A DNA stretch of 64,000 nucleotides, taken from contig NC_061509.1 of NCBI RefSeq assembly GCF_022539505.1, positions 210,452,254 through 210,516,253 on the forward strand. The letters are read 5' to 3'. Origin of the DNA: Lolium rigidum. Lineage: Eukaryota > Streptophyta > Magnoliopsida > Poales > Poaceae. The notes below the pieces were generated by a model. The model saw nothing but the letters and a program-made list of their open reading frames with translations. It did no database searches and was not told the DNA's origin. This document shows positions 41,693 to 51,663 of this stretch, piece by piece. Position 1 is the first letter of the stretch; the number at the start of each line of letters is the position of its first letter. The position numbers and the translations under genes were made by a program.

Positions 41693-41741
41693 ATGGGTTG
41701 TCTCCCATAAGCGCTTTTCTTTAACGCCTTTCAGCTAGGCG
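41693..41741 (-). promoter_or_regulatory. Post-stop stem-loop pair, element A
   Basis: On the minus strand CGCCT/AGGCG (41741-41725) is followed by ATGGG/CCCAT (41708-41693). It begins 13 nt after the protease stop and has the same sequence as 12404-12452. Confidence 0.55.
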
Positions 41742-41754
41742 CAAAAAGTGTATA

Positions 41755-42768
41755 TCAAGTGTTATCAAGAGACGAAGTATCAACATCATAACTTGTTCTA
41801 ATAATAGAATCAAAAGGTAACTTCATTCTCTTTCTAGGGAAGTGTTCCATACCTTTCTTGAGAGGAAATTGATATATAATATTACCTTCCTTCATATCAA
41901 TGGTGGCACCAACAGTTCGAAGAAAAGGTCTTCCCAATATAATGGGACAAGATGCATTGCATTCAATATCCAAGACAACAAAATCAACGGGGACAAGGTT
42001 ATTGTTAACGGTAATGCGAACATTATCAACTCTCCCCAAAGGTTTCTTTATAGCATTATCAACAAGATTAACATCCAAATAACAATTTTTCAATGGTGGC
42101 AAGTCAATCATATTATAGATTTTCTTAGGCATAACGGAAATACTTGCACCAAGATCACATAAAGCATTACAATCAAAGTCATTGAACTTCATCTTAATGA
42201 TGGGCTCCCAACCATCCTCTAGCTTTCTAGGAATAGAAGTTTCAAGTTTTAGTTTTTCTTCTCTAGCTTTTATGAGAGCATTTGTAATATGTTTTGTGAA
42301 AGCCAAGTTTATAGCACTAGCATTAGGACTCTTAGCAAGTTTATGTAAGAACTTTATAACTTCAGAGATGTGACAATCATCAAAATCCAAACCATTATGA
42401 TCTACAGCAATGGGATCATCATCCCCGATGTTGGAAAAAATTTCAGCAGTTTTATCACAGGTAGTTTCAGCAGTTTTAGGCAATTTTGCACGCTTTGCAC
42501 TAGGAGTAGTAACATTGCCAACACCAATTATTTTATTATTAGTAGGAGGTGCAGCAACATGTGAATCATTAACATTACTAGTGGTGGTAATAGTCCAAAC
42601 TTTAGCTACATTATTCTCTTTAGCTAGTTTTTCATTTTCTTCTCTTTCCCACCTAGCATGCAATTCGACCATCAATCTTATATTCTCATTAATTCTAACT
42701 TGGATGGCATTTGCTGTAGTAACAATTTTATTTTCAATATCCTTATTAGGCATAACTTTCGATTTCAA
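41755..42768 (-). CDS. Athila-like gag C-terminus and protease
   Basis: This is an intact 337-codon frame. It begins with a basic, helical stretch (IQVRINENIRLMVELHARWERE), then a linker, then the protease with CNALCDLGASISVMPKKIY as the active-site loop and CPIILGRPFLRT as the second conserved segment. The D-L-G-A-S loop is usual in this lineage. It ends TSYDVDTSSLDNT. In full elements pol would follow; here the stop is followed by the stem-loop pair. The frame is probably the continuation of gag, which is out of frame upstream after an indel near 42780. Confidence 0.78.
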   Translation of the reverse strand: MKSKVMPNKDIENKIVTTANAIQVRINENIRLMVELHARWEREENEKLAKENNVAKVWTITTTSNVNDSHVAAPPTNNKIIGVGNVTTPSAKRAKLPKTAETTCDKTAEIFSNIGDDDPIAVDHNGLDFDDCHISEVIKFLHKLAKSPNASAINLAFTKHITNALIKAREEKLKLETSIPRKLEDGWEPIIKMKFNDFDCNALCDLGASISVMPKKIYNMIDLPPLKNCYLDVNLVDNAIKKPLGRVDNVRITVNNNLVPVDFVVLDIECNASCPIILGRPFLRTVGATIDMKEGNIIYQFPLKKGMEHFPRKRMKLPFDSIIRTSYDVDTSSLDNT

Positions 42769-42772
42769 AAGA

Positions 42773-43854
42773 TCAACATCGAGGCAAGACTATCAACCTT
42801 AGAAGCGAGAATATCAATTTTATTGAGCTTTTCCTCAACAGATTTGTTAAAAGCGGTTTGTGTACTAATAAATTCTTTAAGCATAGCTTCAAGTCCAGGG
42901 GGTGTGTTCCTATTATTGTTGTAAGAATTCCCATAAGAATTAGCATAACCGTTACCATTATTATAAGGATATGGCCTATAGTTATTACTAGAATTGTCCG
43001 ATAAGCATTGTTGTTGAAATTATTATTTTTAATGAAGTTCACATCAACATGTTCTTCTTGGGCAACCAATGAAGCTAACGGAACATTATTAGGATCAACA
43101 TTAGTCCTATCATTCACAAGCATAGACATAATAGCATCAATCTTATCACTCAAGGAAGAGGTTTCTTCGACAGAATTTACCTTCTTACCTTGTGGAGCTC
43201 TTTCCGTGTGCCATTCAGAGTAATTGATCATCATATTATCAAGAAGCTTTGTTGCCTCACCAAGAGTGATGGACATAAAGGTACCTCCAGCAACTGAATC
43301 CAATAGGTTCCGCGAAGAAAAGTTCAGTCCTGCATAAAAGGTTTGGATGATCATCCAAGTAGTCAGTCCATGGGTTGGGCAATTTTTAACCAAAGATTTC
43401 ATTCTTTCCCAAGCTTGTGCAACATTCTCATTATCTAATTGCTTGAAATTCATTATGCTACTTCTCAAAGATATAATTTTAGCAGGGGGATAATATCTAC
43501 CAATAAAAGCATCCTTGCATTTAGTCCATGAATCAATACTATTCTTAGGCAGAGATAGCAACCAATCTTTAGCTCTTCCTCTTAATGAGAAAGGAAACAA
43601 TTTTAATTTTATAATGTCACCATCTACATCTTTATACTTTTGCATTTCACACAATTCAACAAAATTATTGAGATGGGCAGCAGCATCATCGAACTAATAC
43701 TGGAAAATTGCTCTCGCATAACAAGATTCAGTAAAGCAGGTTTAATTTCAAAGAATTCTGCTGTAGTAGCAGGTGGAGCAATAGGTGTGCATAAGAAATT
43801 ATTATTATTTGTGGTTGTGAAGTCACACAACTTAGTATTTTCAGGAGTGGCCAT
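42773..43854 (-). pseudogene. Athila-like gag, frameshifted
   Basis: The start MATPENTKLCDFTTTNNN at 43854 opens the N-terminus, including EFFEIKPALLNLV. A frameshift near 43700 is followed by the gag core in 42773-43654: KLKLFPFSLRGRAKDWLLSLP, SWTKCKDAFIGRYYPPAK and AWERMKSLVKNCPTHGL. After about 43000 the Asn/Tyr-rich part is again out of frame. A capsid protein could not be made without frame changes. Confidence 0.78.
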
Positions 43855-44078
43855 TTTAATAGTAGTAAATAAAGCAAACTAGATAAGATAAATGCAAGTA
43901 ACTAATTTTTTTGTGTTTTTGATATAGAGTGCAAGACAGTAAATAAAGTAAAGCTAGCAACTAATTTTGTTTTGTTTTGATATAATGCAGCAAACAAGGT
44001 AGTAAATAAAATAAAGCAAGACAAAAACAAAGTAAAGAGATTGGATTGTGGAGACTCCCCTTGCAGCGTGTCTTGATC

Positions 44079-44096
44079 TCCCCGGTAACGGCGCCA
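44079..44096 (-). other. Primer binding site of element A
   Basis: On the minus strand it reads TGGCGCCGTTACCGGGGA, one base different from the family site at 11511-11528, and lies 11 nt from the LTR. Confidence 0.8.
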
Positions 44097-44107
44097 TAAA
44101 ATATGCT

Positions 44108-45700
44108 TGATGGCGTGTACAGCACACGTCCGTTGGGAACCCAAGAGGAAGGTATGATGCGCACAGTAGCAAGTTTTCCCTCAGAAAGAAACCAAGGTTT
44201 ATCGAACCAGGAGGAGCCAAGAAGCACGTTGAAGGTTGATGGCGGCGGGATGTAGTGCGGCGCAACACCAGAGATTCCGGCGCCAACGTGGAACCCGCAC
44301 AACACAACCAAAGTACTTTGCCCCAACGAAACAAGCGAGGTTGTCAATCTCACCGGCTTGCTGTAACAAAGGATTAGATGTATAGTGTGGATGATGATTG
44401 TTTGCAAAGAACAAGTAGAACAATAGCAGCAGATTTGTATTTCAGATGTAAAGAATGGACCGGGGTCCACAGTTCACTAGAGGTGTCTCTCCCATAAGAT
44501 AAATAGCATGTTGGGTGAATAAATTACAGTCGGGCAATTGACAAATAGAGAGGGCATAACAATGCACATACATGACATGATGAATATTGTGAGATTTAAT
44601 TGGGCATTACGACAAAGTACATAGACCGCTATCCAGCATGCATCTATGCCTAAAAAGTCCACCTTCGAGTTATCATCCGAACCCCTTCCAAGTATTAAGT
44701 TGTAAAACAACATGACAATTGCATTAAGTATGGTGCGTAATGTAATCAATAACTACATCCTCGGACATAGCATCAATGTTTTATCCTTAGTGGCAACAAG
44801 CACATCCACAACCTTAGAACTTTCCGTCACCGTCCTGCATTTAATGGAGGCATGAACCCACTATCGAGCATAAATACTCCCTCTTGGAGTTAAGAGCAAA
44901 AACTTGGCCAGAGCCTCTACTAATAACGGAGAGCATGCAAGATCATAAACAACACATAGGTAATGGATTGATAATCAACATAACATAGTATTCTCTATCC
45001 ATCGGATCCCGACAAACACAACATATAGAATTACAGATAGATGATCTTGATCATGTTAGGCAGCTCACAAGATCCGACAATGAAGCACATGAGGAGAAGA
45101 CAACCATCTAGCTACTGCTATGGACCCATAGTCCAGGGGTGAACTACTCACTCATCACTCCGGAGGCGACCATGGCGGTGAAGAGTCCTCCGGGAGATGA
45201 ATCCCCTCTCCGGCAGGGTGCCGGAGGTGATCTCCGTAATCCCCCGAGATGGGATTGGCGGCGGCGGCGTCTCGGTAAGGTTTTCCGTATCGTGGCTCTC
45301 GGTACCGGGGGTTTCGCGACGAAGGCTTTAAGTAGGCGGAAGGGCAACGCGGGGGCCACACGAGGGCCCCACACGCCGGGCCGCGCGGCCAAGGGCCGGG
45401 CCGCGCCGCCCTGTTGTGTCGGCGCCTCGTGGCCCCACTTCCTTTCCCCTCGGTCTTCTGGAAGCTTCGTGCAAAAATAGGACCCTGGGCGTTGATTTCG
45501 TCCAATTCCGATAATATTTCTTTACTAGGATTTCTGAAACCAAAAACAGCAGAAAACATCAACTGGCTCTTCGGCATCTCGTTAATAGGTTAGTGCCGGA
45601 AAATGCATAAATACGACATATAATGTGTATAAAACATGTAGATATCATCAATAATGTGGCATGGAACATAAGAATATATCGATACGTCGGAGACGTATCA
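44108..45700 (-). repeat. 5' LTR of element A, shared with a partial neighbour
   Basis: It is 1593 bp with the same ends as 37573-39162. On its right it touches the purine tract and internal tail of a second minus-strand copy, so it also serves as that copy's 3' LTR. Confidence 0.9.
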
Positions 45701-46571
45701 GCATCCCCAAGCTTAGTTCCTGCTCGTCCCGAGCAGGAAACGATAACAAAGATAATTTCTAGAGTGACATGCCATCATAACCTTGATCATACTATTGTAA
45801 ACATATGTAATGAATGCAGCGATCAAAACAATGGTAATGACATGAGTAAACAATCTGAATCATAAAGCAAAGACTTTTCATGAATAGTACTTAAAGACAA
45901 GCATCAATAAGTCTTGCATAAGAGTTAACTCATAAAGCAATGATTCAAAGTAAAGGTATTGAAGCAACACAAAGGAAGATTAAGTTTCAGCGGTTGCTTT
46001 CAACTTATAACATGTATATCTCATGGATAATTGTCAACATAGAGTAATATAACAAGTGCAATATGCAAGTATGTAGGAATCAATGCACGAGTTCACACAA
46101 GTGTTTGCTTCTTGAGGTGGAGAGAGATAGGTGAACTGACTCAACATAAAAGTAAAAGAAAGGCCTTCAAAGAGGAAAGCATCGATTGCTATATTTGTGC
46201 TAGAGCTTTTATTTTGAAAACAAGAAACAATTTTGTCAACGGTAGTAATAAAGCATATGTATCATGTAAATTATATATTACAAGTTACAAGCCTCATGCA
46301 TAGTATACTAATAGTGCCCGCACCTTGTCCTAATTAGCTTGGACTACCGGGATCATCGCAATACACATGTTTTAACCAAGTGTCACAAAGGGGTACCTCC
46401 ATGCCGCCTGTACAAAGGTCAAAGGAGAAAGCTCGCATTTTGGATTTCTCGCTTTTGATTATTCTCAACTTAGACATTCATACCGAGACAACATGGACAA
46501 CAGATAATGGACTCCTATTTAATGCATAAGCATGTAGCAACAATTAGTGTTCTCAGCAGCATGCAGCCAAC
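45701..46571 (-). other. Partial internal tail of a second minus-strand copy
   Basis: It repeats 39163 to about 40017 with an offset of 6538 bp and few differences. The last bases before the gap (GCAGCATGCAGCCAAC) do not match the family, so a junction lies at about 46555. Confidence 0.8.
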
Positions 46572-46671
46572 NNNNNNNNNNNNNNNNNNNNNNNNNNNNN
46601 NNNNNNNNNNNNNNNNNNNNNNNNNNNNNNNNNNNNNNNNNNNNNNNNNNNNNNNNNNNNNNNNNNNNNNN
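46572..46671. other. Assembly gap (100 N)
   Basis: Orientation of the Athila-like DNA flips across this gap, from minus on the left to plus on the right. The real distance and junction are unknown. Confidence 0.95.
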
Positions 46672-49002
46672 CTAATTCTCTGTAGGTAACTCAGAAAATT
46701 ATGCCAATTTACGTGAGTGATCCTCAGATATGTACGCAACTTTCATTAAATTTGAGAATTTTCATCTGAGCAAGTCTGGTGCCTCAATCAAATTCGTCTT
46801 TACGGACTGTTCTGTTTTGACAGATTCTGCCTTTTATTTCGCATTGCTTCTATTGCTATGTTGGATGGATTTCTTTGTTCCATTAACTTCCAGTAGCTTT
46901 GGGCAATGTCCAGAAGTATTAAGAATGATTGTGTCACCTCTGAATATGTGAATTTTTGATTATGCACTAACCCTCTAATGAGTTTGTTTCGAGTTTGGTG
47001 TGGAGGAAGTTTTCAAGGGTCAAGAGAGGAGGATGATATACTATGATCAAGAAGAGTGAAGAGTCTAAGCTTGGGGATGCCCCCGTGGTTCATCCCTGCA
47101 TATTTCAAGAAGACTCAAGCGTCTAAGCTTGGGGATGCCCAAGGCATCCCCTTCTTCATCGACAACATTATCAGGTTCCTCCCTTGAAACTATATTTTTA
47201 TTCGGTCACATCTTATGTACTTTACTTAGAGCGTCTGTTTGTTTTTTGTTTTTGTTTTTGTTTGAATAAATGCTTGTGTGGGAGAGAGACACGCTCCGCT
47301 GGTTCATATGAACACACGTGTTCTTAGCTTTTAATGTTCATGGCGAAGGTTGAAACTGCTTCGTTCATTGGTATATGGTTGGAAACAGAAAATGCTACAT
47401 GTAGTAATTGGTAAAATGTCTTGGATAATGTGATACTTGGCAATTGTTGTGCTCATGTTTAAGCTCTTGCATCATATACTTTGCACCCATTAATGAAGAA
47501 ATACATAGAGCTTGCTAAAATTTGGTTTGCATATTTGGTCTCTCTAAAGTCTAGATAATTTCTAGTATTGAGTTTTGAACATCAAGGAAGACGGTGTAGA
47601 GTCTTATAATGTTTACAATATGTCTTTTATGTGAGTTTTGCTGCACCGTTCATCCTTGTGTTTGTTTCAAATAAACCTTGCTAGCCTAAACCTTGTATCG
47701 AGAGGGAATACTTCTCATGCATCCAAAATCCTTGAGCCAACCACTATGCCATTTGTGTCCACCATACCTACCTACTACATGGTATTTCTCCGCCATTCCA
47801 AAGTAAATTGCTTCAGTGCTACCTTTAAAATTCCATCATTCGCCTTTACAATATATAGCTCATGGGACAAAATAGCCTAAAAACTATTGTGGTATTGAAT
47901 ATGTACTTATGCACTTTATCTCTTATTAAGTTGCTTGTTGTGCGATAACCATGTTCCTGGGGACGCCATCAACTCTTTGTTGAATATCATGTGAGTTGCT
48001 ATGCATGTCCGTCTTGTCGGAAGTAAGAGAGATCTACCACTTTAATGGTTAGAGCATGCATATTGTTAGAGAAGAACATTGGGCCGCTAACTAAAGCCAT
48101 GAATCATGGTGGAAGTTTCAGTTTTGGACATATATCCTCAATCTCATATGAGAGCACTAATTGTTGCCACATGCTTATGCATTAAAGAGGAGTCCATTAT
48201 CTATTGTCCATGTTGTCCCGGTATGGATGTCTAAGTTGAGAATAATCAAAAGCGAGAAATCCAAAATGCGAGCTTTCTCCTTAGACCTTTGTACAGGCGA
48301 CATGGAGGTACCCCTTTGTGACACTTGGTTAAAACATGTGTATTGCGATGATCCGGTAGTCCAAGCTAATTAGGACAAGGTGCGGGATCTATTAGTATAC
48401 TATGCATGAGGCTTGCAACTTGTAGGATATAATTTACATAACTCATATGCTTTATTACTACCGTTGACAAAATTGTTTCATGTTTTCAAAATAAAAGCTC
48501 TAGCACAAATAAAGCAATCGATGCTTTCCTCTTTGAAGGACATTTCTTTTACTTTTATGTTGAGTCAGTTCACCTATCTCTCTCCACCTCAAGAAGCAAA
48601 CACTTGTGTGAACTATGCATTGATTCCTACATACTTGCATATTGCACTTGTTATATTACTCTATGTTGACAATTATCCATGAGATATACATGTTATAAGT
48701 TGAAAGCAACCGCTGAAACTTAATCTTCCTTTGTGTTGCTTCAATACCTCTACTTTGATTTATTGCTTTATGAGTTAACTCTTATGCAAGACTTATTGAT
48801 GCTTGTCTTGAAGTACTATTCATGAAAAGTCTTTGCTATATGATTCATTTGTTTACTCATGTCATTACCATTGTTTTGATCGCTGCATTCATTACATATG
48901 CTTACAATAGTATGATCAAGTTTATGATGGCATGTCACTCCAGAAATTATCTTTGTTATCGTTTACCTGCTCGGGACGAGCAGAAACTAAGCTTGGGGAT
49001 GC
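46672..49002 (+). other. Partial internal tail of a plus-strand copy
   Basis: It matches 51851-54181 base for base with few changes and an exact 5179-bp offset. It ends in the CTGCTCG-GGA-CGAGCAG inverted repeat and the purine tract, directly before an LTR. There is no coding domain; frames of 60-90 codons recur in both copies but have no recognisable product. Confidence 0.85.
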
Positions 49003-50713
49003 TGATACGTCTCCGACGTATCGATAATTTCTTATGTTCCATGCCACATTATTGATGATATCTACATGTTTTATGCACACTTTATGTCATATTTATGTGT
49101 TTTCCGGAACTAACCTATTGACGAGATGCCGAAGGGCCAATTGCTGTTTTCTGCTGTTTTTGGTTTCAGAAATCCTAGTAAGGAAATATTCTCGGAATCG
49201 GACGAAATCAACGCCCAGCATCTTAGAATCCCCGGAAGCATCCAGAACACCCGAGAGTCGCCAGAGGGGGGCCACAGGCCCACCAGATGGTAGGGCGGCG
49301 CGGCCCAGGCCCTGGCCGCGCCACCCTAGCGTGTCACCGCCTCGTTGACCTTCTGACGCCGCCTCTTCGCCTATATAAAGGTCCCTGACCTAAAACCTCG
49401 ATACGGAAAAGCCACGATACGAGAAACCTTCCAGAGCCGCCGCCATCGCGAAGCCAAGATCTGGGGGACAGGAGTCTCTGTTCCGGCACGCCGCCGGGAC
49501 GGGGAAGTGCCCCCGGAAGGCTTCTCCATCGACACCACCGCCATCTTCATCAACGCTGCTGTCTCCCATGAGGAGGGAGTAGTTCTCCATCGAGGCTCGG
49601 GGTTGTACCGGTAGCTATGTGGTTAATCTCTCTCTTATGTGCTTGAATACAATAATCTCATGAGCTGCCTTACATGATTGAGATTCATATGATGATGCTT
49701 GTAATCTAGATGTCATTATGCTAGTCAAGTGTATTTTACTTATGTGATCTCCGGAGACTCCTTGTCCCACGTGTGTAAAGGTGACAGTGTGTGCACCGTG
49801 TGGGTCTCTTAGGCTATATTTCACAGAATACTTATTCACTGTTATGCATGGCATAGTGAAGTACTTATTTATATCTCTTTATGATTGCAATGTGTTTTGT
49901 ATCACAATTTATCTCGTGTGCTACTCTAGTGATGTTATTAAAGTAGTTTATTCCTCCCGCACGGTGTAATGGTGACGAGTGTGTGCATCGTGTAGTACTT
50001 GGCGTAGGCTATGATTGTGATCTCTTGTAGATTATGAAGTTAACTATTGCTATGATGGTATTGATGTGATCTATGCCTCCTTTCGTAGTGTGAAGGTGAC
50101 GAGTGTGCATGCTATGTTAGTACTTGGTTTGGTTATGTTGATCTGTCATGCACTCTAAGGTTATTTAAATATGAACATCGAATATTGTGGAGCTTGTTAA
50201 CTCCGGCATTGAGGGTTCGTGTAATCCTACACGGTTAGTGGTGTTCATCATCCAACAAGAGGGTGTAGAGTCTAGCATCTATCTATTTATTCTGTTATGT
50301 GATCAATGTTGAGAGTGTCCACTAGTGAAAGTATGATCCCTAGGCCTTGTTCCTAAATACTGCTACCGCTGCTTGTTTTACTGCATCTCTACTGTCCGCA
50401 ATATTACCACCATCAACCACACGCCAGCAAGCACTTTTCTGGCGTCGTTACTACTGCTCATATATATTCATACCACTTGTATTTCACTATCTCTTCGCCG
50501 AACTAGTGCACCTATTAGGTGTGTTGGGGACACAAGAGACTTCTTGCTTTGTGGTTGCGGGGTTGCATGAGAGGGATATCTTTGACCTCTTCCTCCCCGA
50601 GTTCGATAAACCTTGGGTGATCCACTTAAGGGAAACTTGCTCGCTGTTCTACAAACCTCTGCTCTTGAAGGCCCAACACTTGTCTACAAGAATAGAAGCT
50701 CCCGTAGACATCA
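49003..50713 (+). repeat. 5' LTR of element C
   Basis: It starts TGATACGTCTCCGACGTATC and ends GTAGACATCA. A TATA box, TATATAAA, is at 49372-49379, which gives a likely transcription start near 49405. Confidence 0.9.
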
Positions 50714-50723
50714 AGCTATTTTC

Positions 50724-50741
50724 CGGCGCCGTTGCCGGGGA
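50724..50741 (+). other. Primer binding site of element C
   Basis: CGGCGCCGTTGCCGGGGA differs from the family site in its first base (C for T) and lies 10 nt after the LTR. Confidence 0.78.
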
Positions 50742-50877
50742 GGAAAGGTAAAAGGCACTCATACTCCGGTCCCGGGGAAAGTATTTTTCTCGTTGCCATT
50801 GTGTGTGTGCTCGAAGCTATTTCCTTTAGATCCTGCAATTGCATCTTTTTGTTTCTTGTTTACACTAGTTTGGCATA

Positions 50878-51606
50878 ATGGACAACAATGAGCTTCTTAT
50901 TCTATTTCCTGATTTAAGACATGGATGGTCTGATGCGAAAATTAAAAAACCCATGGAACATATTAGTATGAACACTTTGAATACCATTGTTGCTAACGAT
51001 ATAGAAAGTTCTAAGCTTGGGGAAGCTGGTTCTAATGAGCATGATCTTTTTAGTCCCCCAAGCATTGAGGAGAAAATTTACTTTGATGATACTTTGCCTC
51101 CTATTTATGATGATTATAATGATAGTAGCCTTTTAGTACCGCCTGTTATGGAGGATAAATTTGATTATGATTACAATATGCCTCCTATATTTGATGATGA
51201 GAATAATAATGATAGCTACTTTGTTGAATTTGCTCCTACTACAATTAATAAGAATAACTATGGTTATGTTGGGAGTAGTACTAATTTTATGCATGAGACT
51301 CATGATAAGAATGCTTTATGTGATAGTTATATTGTTGAGTTTGCTCATGATGCTACTGAAACTTATTATGAGAGAGGAAAATATGGTTGTAGAAATTTTC
51401 ATGTTACTAAAATGCCTCTCTATGTGCTGAAATTTTTGAAGCTACACTTGTTCTATCTTCCTATGCTTGTTACTTTGCTCTTCATGAACTTGTTTATTTA
51501 CAAGATTCCTTTTCATAGGAAGCATGTTAGGTTTAAATGTGTTTTGAATTTTCCTCTTGATGCTCTCTTTTGCTTCAAATACTATCTCTTGCGAGTGCAT
51601 CATTAA
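50878..51606 (+). CDS. Unrecognised 242-aa acidic protein with hydrophobic C-terminal part
   Basis: This intact frame begins at the first ATG after the leader (MDNNELLILFPDLRHGW). Residues 60-160 are acidic and repetitive, with paired DDTLPPIYDDYNDSS / DYNMPPIFDDENNN and DSYFVEFA / DSYIVEFAHDA units. Near residue 185 a strongly hydrophobic stretch (FYLPMLVTLLFMNLFIY) could span a membrane, followed by a basic tail. It replaces gag in this chassis and is not similar to the frames of A or D. An env-like origin is conceivable, because Athila elements can carry one, but nothing proves it. I do not recognise the family. Confidence 0.6.
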   Translation: MDNNELLILFPDLRHGWSDAKIKKPMEHISMNTLNTIVANDIESSKLGEAGSNEHDLFSPPSIEEKIYFDDTLPPIYDDYNDSSLLVPPVMEDKFDYDYNMPPIFDDENNNDSYFVEFAPTTINKNNYGYVGSSTNFMHETHDKNALCDSYIVEFAHDATETYYERGKYGCRNFHVTKMPLYVLKFLKLHLFYLPMLVTLLFMNLFIYKIPFHRKHVRFKCVLNFPLDALFCFKYYLLRVHH

Positions 51607-51614
51607 AACTGCTG

Positions 51615-51663
51615 AGCCCATCTTAATGGCTATAAAGAAAAGAACTTCTTGGGAGATAACCCA
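51615..51663 (+). promoter_or_regulatory. Post-stop stem-loop pair, element C (changed sequence, same stems)
   Basis: AGCC (51615-51618) pairs with GGCT (51628-51631), and TGGG (51650-51653) pairs with CCCA (51660-51663), with AAAGAAAAG between. It begins 9 nt after the stop. The first stem has different bases from those of D and A, but the pairing is kept. Confidence 0.5.

Larger units (their letters stand above)
37573..45700 (-). mobile_element. Athila-like element A with both LTRs
   Basis: LTRs at 37573-39162 and 44108-45700 bracket primer site, gag, protease and a long non-coding tail on the minus strand. No reverse transcriptase or integrase is present. The LTRs differ by about 4 in the first 235 bp by eye. 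To the right, the 5' LTR is followed at once by another copy of the internal 3' end, so this LTR is shared with a neighbouring partial element. No target duplication is visible (GAGGG on the left). Confidence 0.88.

Noticed and set aside
47638..49055. Repeated small frames of 70-90 codons in the internal tails (also at 52817-54234)
   Set aside because: They are duplicated with the tandem array and carry no recognisable motif; conservation here reflects recent duplication and not selection.
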